DNA from: Opitutales bacterium
GTDB lineage: Bacteria; Verrucomicrobiota; Verrucomicrobiia; Opitutales; T3Sed10-336
Length of the DNA: 49,814 nucleotides
Direction: 5' to 3'
NCBI GenBank assembly: GCA_007130045.1
Contig: SLTG01000064.1
Location: 1 to 49,814 of the forward strand
In this document: piece by piece, positions 35,005 through 44,806 of the stretch
Numbering within the stretch: position 1 is the first letter of the stretch
How the letters are laid out: each line of letters opens with the position of its first letter
The notes under the pieces: model-generated
What the model saw: the letters and a program-made list of their open reading frames with translations, nothing else
Databases searched by the model: none
Told to the model about the DNA's origin: nothing
Made by a program: the position numbers and the translations under genes

Positions 35005-35907
35005 ATGACCGTAGATTCCGAAACGACCACAGCTTCAGGCTCCGCAGGGCTTCTTATTCTGCGCACGCTCTGGCTCATAGTCGGAATATTCGCCTGCGCC
35101 ACATCCGTGATCATGATCAAGGCCAGCGAGTCGCATCCCGTCATGGTCGCCGCGTACCGGCTCCTTATGGCCTCGATCATCCTGACCCCCGTTTTCATTT
35201 TCCATCTGCGTCAGGAACGGACCGAATACCGGCTTGAACACCTGAAGCGGTCGTTTATCCCCGCCGTTCTCCTGGCCCTGCATTTCATCTCATGGGCTCT
35301 GGGGGCCCGGCTCACCTTCGCGGCGAATGCAACGTTGATCGTCAACATGGTGCCGCTCGTGATGCCGTTTATCCTCATTGTCATGCTGCGGGAAAGAATC
35401 CAACGACGGGAAATCGCCGGCACGATAATCGCGCTGGCCGGCGTTTCCATTATCGGTATTTCCGATTACACCCTCGATCCGGCTCTTTTGTTCGGCGATT
35501 TTGTGTGCTTCGTTTCGATGGTGCTTTTCGCCCTTTACCTCGCCCTGGGGCGCGCCAATCGCGACTTCCGGATCGTCTGGTTGTACCTCGTTCCGCTCTA
35601 CTGGATTGCAGGGATTCTTTGCTTTGCGGTCGCCATCGCCATGGGCCTTCCGCTCGGGGTGAATTCGTTAAAGGAATTCGCCCTCCTGCTCGGCATCGCG
35701 GTGATTCCGACCATCGTCGGCCATTCGATTCTCAATTACTCGGTCAAACACTTTCGCGGACAGGTCGTTAGCGTGGTCAACCTGTCCCAGTTCATATTTG
35801 CGGGCGCTCTCGCCTACTTCATATTCGCGGAAATCCCCGGAACGGCGTTCTACCTGACCGCTTTGCTCGTTGTCGCCGGCGCCTGGATCGTGCTGCGCCG
35901 CAGCTGA
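35005..35907 (+). CDS. EamA-family (DMT) transporter
   Basis: A 300-residue protein with ten predicted membrane helices in two EamA repeats, as in drug/metabolite exporters. The first repeat begins ILRTLWLIVGIFACATSVIM and holds the HPVMVAAYRLLMAS motif; the second begins after LDPALLFGDFVCFVSMVLFALYL and ends with the FIFAGALAYFIFAEIP helix. The substrate cannot be predicted. No close partner genes are evident. Confidence 0.92.
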   Translation: MTVDSETTTASGSAGLLILRTLWLIVGIFACATSVIMIKASESHPVMVAAYRLLMASIILTPVFIFHLRQERTEYRLEHLKRSFIPAVLLALHFISWALGARLTFAANATLIVNMVPLVMPFILIVMLRERIQRREIAGTIIALAGVSIIGISDYTLDPALLFGDFVCFVSMVLFALYLALGRANRDFRIVWLYLVPLYWIAGILCFAVAIAMGLPLGVNSLKEFALLLGIAVIPTIVGHSILNYSVKHFRGQVVSVVNLSQFIFAGALAYFIFAEIPGTAFYLTALLVVAGAWIVLRRS

Positions 35908-36046
35908 ACTTCCGGAAAGACCGAAGGTCGCCGCAATCGTGTCGGGGTTTCGGCTTCCCCCGTTTTCCCGTTTTCCGGCCTCAATATCACGCAAAACCGC
36001 TGATTCGGCTTTACCTCCCTTTACCCGACCTGATAGTAATAATGGT

Positions 36047-36077
36047 TTTCACACGTGAAATACGTGCCCGCACACGT
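36047..36077. repeat. Paired CACACGT repeats and TTTCAC/GTGAAA dyad before the sugar dehydratase gene
   Basis: TTTCAC-AC-GTGAAA (36047-36060) is a perfect dyad around AC. CACACGT occurs at 36050 and again at 36071, 21 bases apart (two helical turns), with a further ACGTG between. The pair lies 24 bases before the start of the next gene, a place suited to an operator. The half-site TTTCAC also forms the arms of the inverted repeat before glpD. No binding factor is known. Confidence 0.35.
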
Positions 36078-36100
36078 AGACGCCGAGATTCCAAGAGCCA

Positions 36101-37975
36101 ATGGGTAAGATCTGGTCAGTATTGAAACACTTCGTAGGCCCGCGTTTTCTCTTTCTTCTTGCCGCGTATTCAGTTATTTTCGCCGTCAGTCTCCGCCTCG
36201 GCTACCTGCTGCGTTTCGACTTCCATATATCGCCCCGGTACCACGAAGAGATGCTGGCCGCCTACCTCTGGATCATTCCCCTGAAGCTGGTGCTTCTCTT
36301 TGCCTTCAGGCAGTTTGCCGGACTCCTCAGTTACTTCAGCACGCCGGACCTGTGGAGGATTTTCTGCGCGCTTGCACTGAGCTCATTGATCATCGCCTCC
36401 CTCTGGTGGATCCCCCTCGTGGACGCCGTTCCGCCGCGAAGCGTTATCATGGCGGATTTCCTCTTCAGCTTCATGGGGGTAGCCGGTCTTCGGCTTGGTT
36501 TTCGCCTTGCACGTGAGCGCTACGGCAACGGAATCAATTCAAAATCGTCCGCGGCGCGTCCGGTGGCGATCATTGGCGCAGGCCACGTCGGCGCAAGCCT
36601 CGCCAGAGAGCTCAGGATCAAGTCCGGCCTCGGACTCAATCCAACAGCGTTCCTGGACGACGATTCGAGAAAATGGCACTCGCGCCTCTACGACATTCCC
36701 GTAATGGGCGCACCGGAACTGCTGGAGGACACGGAGTTCCGTGATCGATTTGACGAAGTTATTCTGGCGATCCCCAACGCGTCGACCGAACGCATGAGCG
36801 AAATCGTCGCGCTTCTGCAACGAACCAAACTCAAATTCGAAACGGTGCCGTCGATGTTCCAACTTGTCACAGGCAAGGTCCGCGTCTCCCAATTGCGTCC
36901 GGTCGAGATTCAGGACTTGCTGGGGAGGGAATCCGTCGAACTGGAAACCGAGAACATCAAACAGGTGATTGAAGGACGGATCGTCCTCGTTACGGGCGCC
37001 GGCGGAAGCATAGGCAGCGAACTCTGCCGTCAAATCATCCGCTACCATCCGAAACGCCTGCTGATGGTCGACCAGTCGGAGGTGCAGCTTTTCCCGATCG
37101 AGCAGGAACTGGCGGAGGACGGATTCGGGGGGATGATCCTTCCACTGATGGCCGACGTAACCGACAGCCAGCGAATCCGTTTCATTTTCGGCCGCTACAA
37201 CCCGTCCGTCGTTTTTCACGCCGCCGCGCACAAACACGTCCCGATGATGGAGAGCCAGCCGGGTGAAGCGGTTAAGAACAATATCATGGGCACGATCAAC
37301 GTCGCCCGCCTTGCCCAGGAATACAAGACCGAACGCTTCGTGCAGATCTCGACTGACAAAGCGATCAATCCCACCAATGTGATGGGCGCAAGCAAACGTA
37401 TGGCGGAGATTTTTCTCGGGGCGCTTTTCGCATCCAATCCCGGCGGCACCAAGTTCATGGCGGTGCGATTCGGCAACGTCCTGGGCTCCTCCGGAAGCGT
37501 AATCCCCACCTTTAAAAAACAGATCGAAGACGGCGGTCCGCTCCGCGTCACACATCCCGAAGTCACCCGTTTCTTCATGACGATTCCCGAAGCCGTCGGC
37601 CTTGTCCTGCAAAGTGGCGCACAGGGCGCGGGAGGAGAAATCTTCATCCTGGACATGGGCCGGCCGGTCAAAATCCTCGACCTCGCCCGCCAGTTGATCC
37701 AATTGAGCGGAATGCGTCCCGAAGAAGACATCGACATCGAGTTCATCGGTCTGCGCCCCGGCGAAAAGCTCTACGAAGAACTCAGCCACAAGAGCGAAAA
37801 GATTGTCGCGACCACACACCCGAAAATTCTCCGCCTTCTGTGCGATCCCGCGTCGCTCGGCAATGTCGAGAACATGATCGACCAGCTTGCCTCAAACCTT
37901 GAAACCTCGAAACCCAACCAGCTGAAGCTGCTACTCAAGCAGTTTGTGCCCGAATATCAACCCTACTTGAACTGA
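36101..37975 (+). CDS. Membrane UDP-sugar 4,6-dehydratase, WbpM/CapD/PglF type
   Basis: A 624-residue polysaccharide biosynthesis enzyme. Four membrane helices occupy about residues 12-135, a Rossmann-like domain with VAIIGAGHVGASLARELR follows, then the catalytic SDR domain with VLVTGAGGSIGSE near 294 and STDKAINPTNVMGASKRMAE, where Met and Lys of MGASK match the Ser-Met-Lys active site of the large WbpM class. Such enzymes make UDP-4-keto-6-deoxy-N-acetylhexosamine from UDP-GlcNAc for O-antigen, capsule or bacillosamine. It stands apart from the 8-16 kb glycan cluster, but could feed it. Possible operator repeats lie just upstream. Confidence 0.95.
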   Translation: MGKIWSVLKHFVGPRFLFLLAAYSVIFAVSLRLGYLLRFDFHISPRYHEEMLAAYLWIIPLKLVLLFAFRQFAGLLSYFSTPDLWRIFCALALSSLIIASLWWIPLVDAVPPRSVIMADFLFSFMGVAGLRLGFRLARERYGNGINSKSSAARPVAIIGAGHVGASLARELRIKSGLGLNPTAFLDDDSRKWHSRLYDIPVMGAPELLEDTEFRDRFDEVILAIPNASTERMSEIVALLQRTKLKFETVPSMFQLVTGKVRVSQLRPVEIQDLLGRESVELETENIKQVIEGRIVLVTGAGGSIGSELCRQIIRYHPKRLLMVDQSEVQLFPIEQELAEDGFGGMILPLMADVTDSQRIRFIFGRYNPSVVFHAAAHKHVPMMESQPGEAVKNNIMGTINVARLAQEYKTERFVQISTDKAINPTNVMGASKRMAEIFLGALFASNPGGTKFMAVRFGNVLGSSGSVIPTFKKQIEDGGPLRVTHPEVTRFFMTIPEAVGLVLQSGAQGAGGEIFILDMGRPVKILDLARQLIQLSGMRPEEDIDIEFIGLRPGEKLYEELSHKSEKIVATTHPKILRLLCDPASLGNVENMIDQLASNLETSKPNQLKLLLKQFVPEYQPYLN

Positions 37976-38016
37976 TTCGTGTTTCCTTTTTGCCGCTGAC
38001 GTGGTATGCCAAAGCA

Positions 38017-38289
38017 ATGCGTTTCTCGATTGCCACGGTTCTGATCCTCCTTGCGGGGTGGACGGGCGCAACAGCGGGGGAACCCGCCGCCTGCAGTGCC
38101 CGTGCCAACCATTTCGAACTCACCTTGAGTCGCCTGCTCGATTTCGACGGAGACGAGTTGCGGGGAATCGTCCGGGCGCTCAACACGCACGTCGGCGACG
38201 CCCGCGCAACGTGGATGCATAATATGTTCCGACACTGCTGCCCGACCGGTACGACGGGTTTGTCTTTATCGAGGAATCGACTCCTTTAA
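38017..38289 (+). pseudogene. Small secreted-protein ORF, possibly frameshifted
   Basis: From the ATG at 38017 the frame gives a convincing signal peptide (FSIATVLILLAGWTGATAGE) and then CSARANHFELTLSRLLDFDGDEL, about 60 residues in all, before turning to an unnatural Cys/Ser/Arg tail. In another frame, from 38223 to a TAA at 38302-38304, the sequence reads YVPTLLPDRYDGFVFIEEST, which looks more like protein. A single frameshift near 38215-38235 would join the two into one secreted protein of about 95 residues. I recognise no family. Either a broken gene or a sequence error is possible; the gap from 37976 to 38366 holds nothing else. Confidence 0.35.
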
Positions 38290-38366
38290 CGCCATTGCAC
38301 GATTAAATCCGCATCCAGTTAAGTTGACAAAGGATTTTCCGGAGATTTTCCTGGAGCCAGCACATC

Positions 38367-39083
38367 ATGACATCTACATCGAATATTCAATCGCTCCAGC
38401 GCTATTTCGCCGCTCGCTTCAGGGAGGAAATGCTTCCGGAACGGAAGCGTCCGGCACGCGGGCCGTCGGTGACGATCTCCCGGGAGGCAGGCGCAGGCGG
38501 GGTGAGCCTTGGCAACAAGCTGGCCACGTATCTCGAAAAGGAAGACGGGAATCGCGAAAGCGTCTGGGGCCTTTTCGACCGTAACCTCGTGGAAAAGGTC
38601 CTTGAGGACCATCACCTTCCGTCGAAGCTTGCCAAATACATGGAGGAAGACGCCGGAAGCGAGTTCAAAGCATATCTCGGAGAATATCTCGGGCTTCATC
38701 CTTCGATCTCGACACTGATTGAGAAAACGAACGAAACGATCAAAAAGCTGGCCAGGTCCGGCAATGCAATCATTGTGGGGCACGGCGCGAACCTCGTGAC
38801 ATCAAACCTCAGAAACACCTTGCACGTGCGTCTGACCTGCCACCTCGAAAAACGGATTGAGCGGATTCAGTCGTATCTTGGCGTCGATTACACGGAGGCA
38901 TTGGAGTACGCGAAAACCAAGGAGCGCGAGCGCCGTGATTACGTGAAGAAGCACTTTGATAAACGGATCGACGACCCGTTGATCTACCACCTCACCGTGA
39001 ACACCGGCGTGCTTTCGGACGATGAGGTGGTGCGGATTATCGGAGACGCCGTGCTCCAGCACGCGGGGCTCCTGCGGCGATAA
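38367..39083 (+). CDS. Cytidylate kinase-like family protein
   Basis: A 238-residue protein of the cytidylate-kinase-like (Cytidylate_kin2) family, P-loop NTPases resembling Cmk. VTISREAGAGGVSLG at 35-49 is the family's usual glycine-rich loop, and ARSGNAIIVGHGANLV and a basic helix (KTKERERRDYVKKHF) follow. True Cmk enzymes phosphorylate CMP; this family is often found with regulatory domains, and its substrate is unproven. It starts at an ATG after the doubtful small secreted ORF and is followed after 85 bases by a lipoprotein gene. Confidence 0.82.
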   Translation: MTSTSNIQSLQRYFAARFREEMLPERKRPARGPSVTISREAGAGGVSLGNKLATYLEKEDGNRESVWGLFDRNLVEKVLEDHHLPSKLAKYMEEDAGSEFKAYLGEYLGLHPSISTLIEKTNETIKKLARSGNAIIVGHGANLVTSNLRNTLHVRLTCHLEKRIERIQSYLGVDYTEALEYAKTKERERRDYVKKHFDKRIDDPLIYHLTVNTGVLSDDEVVRIIGDAVLQHAGLLRR

Positions 39084-39168
39084 ACCGGCATAAATACTCG
39101 CTCGAATCTCCTGTGAAGCGACCCCAAAATCCAGGGAATAATTTCAGCGCCCATCGCTCCTAGTTTAC

Positions 39169-39663
39169 ATGAACACATCAATCAGATTTCTAACCGTTGT
39201 CGGAATTGCCATCGGGATGACGGCATGCGAGTACGCTTCCGATTCAATGGCGGACGCCGCTGCGGACGAGAATGGCGCTCAAGAAAGCGAAATCGTAACC
39301 GAATGGCTCACAAGCTACGAAAAGGCGATCGAGAAAAGTCGCGAAACCGAGCGTCCGATCCTCATGAACTTCACCGGATCCGACTGGTGCCCGCCGTGCA
39401 TTCAGATGAAAAACGATGTACTGGACACCCGTGCATTCAAGGAGTTTGCGAAAGGCAACCTCGTCCTACTCGAATTGGACTTCCCTCGCACCAAACCCCA
39501 GAAGGCGGAATTGGAGCAACAGAACACGGAACTTGCGGAAAAATTCCGGATTCAGGGATTTCCCACGTTCCTCGTCGTGGATGATGAAGGCGAAGAAGTC
39601 CGCCGCACGGTCGGTTATATGCAAGGCGGCCCGAATGCGTTTGTCGCCTGGATCGAAGGATAG
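39169..39663 (+). CDS. Thioredoxin-like lipoprotein (CPPC)
   Basis: A 164-residue exported protein. The signal ends in the lipobox MTAC with Cys20, and the residue after it is Glu, so sorting to the outer membrane is likely. A disordered acidic linker follows, then a thioredoxin_7-type domain with active site WCPPC (Cys74 and Cys77 in FTGSDWCPPCIQM) and the cis-Pro loop IQGFPTFLVVD. It should act as a periplasmic thiol-disulfide enzyme; the redox partner is not visible here. Confidence 0.88.
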   Translation: MNTSIRFLTVVGIAIGMTACEYASDSMADAAADENGAQESEIVTEWLTSYEKAIEKSRETERPILMNFTGSDWCPPCIQMKNDVLDTRAFKEFAKGNLVLLELDFPRTKPQKAELEQQNTELAEKFRIQGFPTFLVVDDEGEEVRRTVGYMQGGPNAFVAWIEG

Positions 39664-39828
39664 GAGTCGACAGTCGCAAGAGTTTCCCATCCCATGGCTC
39701 GCGTTTGGCAGAATCGTTTCTTTCCCGAAGAACACCCTGTCCGTCCCTCTTGATCCAAATAGAATTATTCGACACCTTCCAACCGTCCTTGACACCCGTC
39801 CCTCGTCCCACGACCCTCCTTCGTGACG

Positions 39829-40179
39829 ATGACCTCCAGGGAAATACAGGATCTGGTCGAAGACGCCACGTTCGACTTTACGATGGGAGACAATGAAGTC
39901 GCCCTAAGCAAACTCGACGAAGCGCTGACGCACGACCCGCGGTGCTTCGAAGCCTGGCACGCAAAGACTGAAATCCACTTCAGCATGCGAGAATTCGATC
40001 TCGCCCGGGATGCAGGGGAAAAGGCCCTGGAAATCCGCCCCGAAGACATCCATATCCATACGAGCCTCTCCCGGATTTTCATGGAAAAAGGGGACAAGGC
40101 AACCGCCGAAAAACACGGCGCCCAAGCGAGAATGCTCGGATGGAAAGACGAACTCCGGGAGAAACCTCCGGAGGAGTGA
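39829..40179 (+). CDS. Small TPR-repeat protein
   Basis: A roughly 116-residue soluble protein with at least two tetratricopeptide repeats: the DEALTHDPRCFEAWHAKTEI helix pair and the following DAGEKALEIRPEDIHIHTSL pair, then EKGDKATAEKHGAQARMLG. TPR proteins act as protein-binding scaffolds. ATG at 39829 is chosen; a GTG two codons upstream (39823) is an alternative. It lies 83 bases before accA on the same strand, and no shared role is evident. Confidence 0.78.
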   Translation: MTSREIQDLVEDATFDFTMGDNEVALSKLDEALTHDPRCFEAWHAKTEIHFSMREFDLARDAGEKALEIRPEDIHIHTSLSRIFMEKGDKATAEKHGAQARMLGWKDELREKPPEE

Positions 40180-40262
40180 GCCGGGGAACGCTCCACGTTC
40201 GAGATCGAGCGTTTCCGTCCCTATTGACAACCCCCGCCAAACCCATAATCCTCGGGCAACAG

Positions 40263-41285
40263 ATGGAGAAATCCGAATACATTCTGGACTTCGAAAAGCC
40301 GCTGCGCGACCTCGACAAGCAGCTTGAGGAACTGACCAAACTCTCTGTGGAAAACAAGGTGGACGTCACCGAGGAAATCGGGGCAATCGAGAAAAAAATC
40401 GAGGCAACCAAACGCAGCCTCTACTCGGATCTGAACGCATGGCAAAAGGTGCAGCTCGCCCGCCACCCGAAGCGTCCCTACTCTCTCGATTATTTCAGCG
40501 AGGCGTTCGATAACTTTCAGGAACTGCACGGCGACCGGGTTTACGGCGACGACCAGGCAATAATCGGCGGAGTCGCTTTTTTTCGCGGGGAGGCAGTAAT
40601 GCTGATCGGGCAACAGAAAGGGCGCGACACGAAGGAAAACCTCAAACGGAACTTCGGGTGCCCCCACCCGGAGGGTTACCGCAAAGCGCTTCGCCTGATG
40701 AAAATGGCGGAGCGTTTCCGGATGCCGATCATCACCCTGATCGATACGCCCGGCGCCTTTCCCGGGATCGCCTCCGAAGAACGCCACGTGGCCGAAGCGA
40801 TCGCGGTCAATATCAGGGAGATGAGTCTGCTCGAGGTCCCCATCGTCACCGTGATTATCGGAGAAGGCGGATCCGGAGGAGCGCTCGGCATCGGAGTCGC
40901 CGATCGCGTGTTGATCTTTGAAAACGCGTACTACTCGGTGATTTCGCCCGAAGGGTGCGCCGCCATTCTCTGGAAAGACCGCGCGAATTCGCCCCGGGCC
41001 GCCGCCGCGCTGAAGCTGGACGCCGACCACCTCCTCAAGCTCGAAGTGGTCGACGAGGTACTCGAAGAGCCTTTCGGAGGCGCTCACAACGATCCGGAAG
41101 AATGCTTCAGAACACTTGAATCCGCCCTCAGAAAGGCATTTTCCGAGCTCAGGAAAACGCCCATCGACCAACTGCTGGATAACAGGTACCGGAAATACAG
41201 GAGAATGGGCGTCTACGCCGAAGAAGCGGAACCTGCACCTTCGGAAAAGGAGGACACCGCCTCCCCGGAGCCGAAGAACTCCTGA
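40263..41285 (+). CDS. accA: Acetyl-CoA carboxylase carboxyltransferase subunit alpha
   Basis: A 340-residue AccA, which with AccD moves the carboxyl group from biotin to acetyl-CoA to give malonyl-CoA for fatty acid synthesis. The N-terminal helix pair (YILDFEKPLRDLDKQLEEL) is typical. The core contains GRDTKENLKRNFGCPHPEG, LIDTPGAFPGIASEE and GEGGSGGALGIGVADRVLI. The ATG at 40263 is chosen because the family N-terminus starts there; the frame is open a further 41 residues upstream. The C-terminal tail after about 310 is acidic and disordered. accD is not in the window. Confidence 0.97.
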   Translation: MEKSEYILDFEKPLRDLDKQLEELTKLSVENKVDVTEEIGAIEKKIEATKRSLYSDLNAWQKVQLARHPKRPYSLDYFSEAFDNFQELHGDRVYGDDQAIIGGVAFFRGEAVMLIGQQKGRDTKENLKRNFGCPHPEGYRKALRLMKMAERFRMPIITLIDTPGAFPGIASEERHVAEAIAVNIREMSLLEVPIVTVIIGEGGSGGALGIGVADRVLIFENAYYSVISPEGCAAILWKDRANSPRAAAALKLDADHLLKLEVVDEVLEEPFGGAHNDPEECFRTLESALRKAFSELRKTPIDQLLDNRYRKYRRMGVYAEEAEPAPSEKEDTASPEPKNS

Positions 41286-41428
41286 CCGGGCGAAACCGGA
41301 GCCCGAACGTGATGAATTCAGGGCTCCCCCCTTCCGCATGAGCGCTATCAATAACGATCCCGACGCGGCAGGTTGTCCGAAGACACAGGTCCCTTAATCT
41401 CCGACTCCCGGTCCGATCCCCGTCCCTC

Positions 41429-43231
41429 ATGGAACTCACTCCCGAGATCATCACAATTTACGTCCTTCTGTTTCTGACCCTGGCCAGCTTCGTCTGGGAA
41501 AAGATTACGCCGGATTTGACCGCGATGACTCTGTTCGCGATTCTGCTCGTAACCGGTCTCCTTCCCCGCGACCGCGCCTGGGACGTCTTTTCCAATCCCG
41601 CGCCGATCACCGTCGGTGCCATGTTCATCATCAGCGCGGCGCTCAGTAAATGCGGGGTCATTGAAAGCATGGCCGGTGCCATGCAGGGGCTTACTCGCCT
41701 CGGTTACACGTGGTTTGTATTTATCATGCTGCTCGCAGTGGCGAGTATTTCCGCGTTCATCAACAATACCCCCGTAGTCGTGGTCTTCATGCCGGTCGTC
41801 CTGAGCCTGGCCAAGAAACTTGATATTCCCGCCTCCAAACTTCTAATCCCTCTTTCCTACGCCTCGATTTTCGGCGGCACCTGCACCCTCATCGGAACGA
41901 GCACCAACATCCTTGTCAGCGGGATCGGCCAACAACGAGGGCTCGATCCCTTCGGCATGTTCGAAATCGGCAAGGTCGGTCTGCCGATTCTCTTCATAGG
42001 CGTCCTTTATATTCTCTTTTTCGGTCAAAAATTGCTTCCGGTCCGCGAGACGCTGACCTCGATTCTTTCGGAAGACGAACGTCGCGAGTACATTACCGAG
42101 GCCTTCGTTCAACACGACTCGCCCCTCGCTGGAAAGACCGTCGAAAGCTCCGATCTGATGAAAGCCAGGGGGATCCGGGTGATGGAAATAGTCCGGAGCG
42201 GCGTCGCCCTGCCCGGAGATGTGAAAAAGGTCCGCCTGGAGACCGGGGACCGTCTCGTGCTCGCCTGCCGCCCCTCGGGAATCGCCCACGCACGGAGCGT
42301 CGAAGGCATCGACTTTGTCGCCGAGTCCGGGCTCGGGCTCGAACAGATCGCCGCCCACGAGGGTTCGTTGGTGGAAGGCGTGATCGGGGTCAATTCGCCC
42401 CTGATCGGAAAAACGATTCGCGAGATCAACTTCCGCCAGCGCTACCGCGTGGTCATTCTCGCCATCCACCGCCGCGGAAAGAATGTGCGAGAAAAGATCG
42501 AGAGCCTGAGAATGGAATTCGGCGACACGCTCCTCATGCTTGGCACCGACCGCGCCATCAACAATCTACGCCAGAGCGAAGACATCATGCTGATCGACCG
42601 TCCTCCGGTTCCGGCACAGAATATGCGCCGGAAAATTCCCATCGTGCTCGCCACGATCGCCGGCGTCGTCATCGCCGCCAGCACAGGTATTCTCGCGATC
42701 GAAGTCGCTGCGGTTGCCGGGGTCACCATCATCTTCCTGACCGGGTGCCTGAAACCAACGGAAGGTTATGCCTCCATTCAATGGAATATTCTGTTCATCA
42801 TTTTCGGCATGCTCGGGATGGGGATCGCCATGGAAGTCAACGGTGCATCCGCCTACCTCGCCGCTATCCTCATCAACTTCGTCAACGCGTACATCCCTGA
42901 ATCCATGCAGCCGATCTTTATGCTCGCCTGCGTGTACTTGATGACGAATCTTCTGACCGAAATCCTCTCCAATAACGCTGCGGCTGTACTTGTGGCCGTT
43001 CTCGCGATTGGCCTGGCCGAAACGCTCGGCGTCGATCCGCGCCCGTTCCTGATCGCCGTCGCGATTGCCGCCTCGGCAAGCTTCGCCACCCCGATCGGCT
43101 ACCAGACCAATACCTATGTGTACGGCGTCGGCGGCTACCGTTTCACCGACTTCACCAAATGCGGCGTCCCGCTGAACATCCTATATTTCATCGGATCAAT
43201 GGCGTTCATTCCACTCTTCTGGAGCTTCTAA
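41429..43231 (+). CDS. SLC13-family permease with two RCK_C (TrkA_C) domains
   Basis: A 600-residue transporter. An N-terminal helix-rich half contains the SLC13-like NNTPVVVVFMPVV and GGTCTLIGTSTNILVSG motifs (residues near 113 and 150). Two TrkA_C-type domains follow at about 200-290 (ITEAFVQHDSPLAGKTVE) and 305-395 (VEGVIGVNSPLIGKTIREI). The second transmembrane half has NNAAAVLVAVLAIG and FATPIGYQTNTYVYG. This architecture is usual for bacterial sodium-coupled sulfate or dicarboxylate permeases; sulfate is an attractive but unproven substrate given the sulfotransferases elsewhere in the window. The stop overlaps that of the convergent chromate-transporter gene. Confidence 0.92.
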   Translation: MELTPEIITIYVLLFLTLASFVWEKITPDLTAMTLFAILLVTGLLPRDRAWDVFSNPAPITVGAMFIISAALSKCGVIESMAGAMQGLTRLGYTWFVFIMLLAVASISAFINNTPVVVVFMPVVLSLAKKLDIPASKLLIPLSYASIFGGTCTLIGTSTNILVSGIGQQRGLDPFGMFEIGKVGLPILFIGVLYILFFGQKLLPVRETLTSILSEDERREYITEAFVQHDSPLAGKTVESSDLMKARGIRVMEIVRSGVALPGDVKKVRLETGDRLVLACRPSGIAHARSVEGIDFVAESGLGLEQIAAHEGSLVEGVIGVNSPLIGKTIREINFRQRYRVVILAIHRRGKNVREKIESLRMEFGDTLLMLGTDRAINNLRQSEDIMLIDRPPVPAQNMRRKIPIVLATIAGVVIAASTGILAIEVAAVAGVTIIFLTGCLKPTEGYASIQWNILFIIFGMLGMGIAMEVNGASAYLAAILINFVNAYIPESMQPIFMLACVYLMTNLLTEILSNNAAAVLVAVLAIGLAETLGVDPRPFLIAVAIAASASFATPIGYQTNTYVYGVGGYRFTDFTKCGVPLNILYFIGSMAFIPLFWSF

Positions 43232-44595
43232 CGCAATCCCAGCAAGAACAACCCCAACCCGACCGCGCCGCCGAGACCGACGACCCAGAGGACGTCCCAT
43301 TTAAACTTGTACAGGAGCAGGAAAAACAGGCCGGCCAGTACCAGGGGGAGCGCGTCGAAACCGTTTTCCTCGCTCACGATCACGTTCCATCCGAACCAGA
43401 TAGCAAGATTCAGAATTACCCCGACCACTGCGGCGGTGACGGCGGTCAGGGCGCGGTTCAGCATAAGGTTGCCCCGGGTGCGTTCGATATAGGGCGCTCC
43501 GACAAAAATGAACAGGTAACCCGGCACGAAGGTAATCCATACCGTCAAACCGGCCGCGAACATCCCCATCGTTGCCGGAGAAAAACCTTCCGGCTGGTTC
43601 CATCCCCCGAGGAATCCCACAAACTGCAGGACGAGAATGAGCGGGCCCGGCGTCGTTTCGGCAAGGCCGAGCCCGTCCATCATCTGCGTCGCGCTCAGCC
43701 AGCCGTGAACTTCCACCGCCTGCTGCGCCACGTAGGGAAGCACCGCGTACGCGCCTCCAAAAGTCACCAGCGCCGCCTTGCTGAAAAATAGCCCTTCCTC
43801 CGTCAAAACATGCCCCGGTCCGAAAACAAAAAGACACCCGGCAAGCGGCGCTAGCCAGATCGCGGTCCAGACCAAAGCCGTAACCAGCGAGCGCGCGAGC
43901 GTCGGGGCCGGGATCGTATCGTTCACTTCATCTGAAACCACGTAGTTATCCGCGCCAACCGCTGCTGCCGCATCCCCGCGGCTCGCCTCTCCCGCGTCCA
44001 GTACCGACGGCGCCAGGCGTCCGAGGACGAACCCGATGACCAGCGCGCTCACGATGATCGCCGGGAAGGGAACATTCGCAAAAAAGATTCCGGCAAATGC
44101 CGCAGCCGCGAGAATCCAGAGGACCGGGAGTTTGAGAATTTTTCGTCCGATCCTGATCAACGCCATCACCACAATCGCCATCACGGCGGCCTTGAGCCCG
44201 TAGAAAACGGCTTCGAGAACGGGAACGTCACCAAAAGTCACATACACCCAGGAAATCCCCATCATAAGCGCCGCTCCCGGCAAAACAAACAGCGCCCCCG
44301 CAACCACCCCGCCCCAGGTCCGGTGAAGCAGCCAACCGGTGTAAATCGCCAGTTGCTGCGCCTCCGGCCCGGGGAGCAGCATGCAGTAGTTCAGCGCGTG
44401 CAGAAAGCGGCGGTCGCTGATCCATTTCCGTTTCTCCACCAGTTCCCCATGCATCAACCCGATCTGCCCCGCAGGCCCTCCGAAACTCAGCAGCCCGATC
44501 TTGATCCACATCTTCAGGGCAACAAGGAATGGCGGCGGCTCCGGCGCGTCCTCGGAGGAAGATTTCGGGCCGGAAGATTCGGATCGCCTACCCAT
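43228..44595 (-). CDS. chrA: Chromate transporter, long two-domain CHR type
   Basis: A 455-residue ChrA-like transporter with two homologous halves. The first has [20 protein letters not shown] and the conserved [20 protein letters not shown], the second [20 protein letters not shown] and [20 protein letters not shown]. These are the signatures of the CHR family, which exports chromate and may take sulfate-like anions. A linker of about 50 residues between halves is rich in Ala and Asp. ATG at 44595 is preferred over a TTG at 44619. The last codons overlap the stop of the SLC13 gene on the other strand. Confidence 0.93.
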   Translation of the reverse strand: MGRRSESSGPKSSSEDAPEPPPFLVALKMWIKIGLLSFGGPAGQIGLMHGELVEKRKWISDRRFLHALNYCMLLPGPEAQQLAIYTGWLLHRTWGGVVAGALFVLPGAALMMGISWVYVTFGDVPVLEAVFYGLKAAVMAIVVMALIRIGRKILKLPVLWILAAAAFAGIFFANVPFPAIIVSALVIGFVLGRLAPSVLDAGEASRGDAAAAVGADNYVVSDEVNDTIPAPTLARSLVTALVWTAIWLAPLAGCLFVFGPGHVLTEEGLFFSKAALVTFGGAYAVLPYVAQQAVEVHGWLSATQMMDGLGLAETTPGPLILVLQFVGFLGGWNQPEGFSPATMGMFAAGLTVWITFVPGYLFIFVGAPYIERTRGNLMLNRALTAVTAAVVGVILNLAIWFGWNVIVSEENGFDALPLVLAGLFFLLLYKFKWDVLWVVGLGGAVGLGLFLLGLR

Positions 44596-44806
44596 CCGTC
44601 CGCACGAGTGCCGCGACAAATGCGAAAAGCGTTACACCTCGGCCAATTCCGGCAAGTCCCCGCACAAAATAAATCCGGCCCTTTAAACTCATATCGGTGC
44701 CCACCGTACCAACGACTCGGACGGTTGCAAGGGTTCAGAATGGAGAAAAAACAACTTCGCTTATGATTATTGCCATTATTTAGCAAATCAAGGAGCAGCA
44801 CTGATG

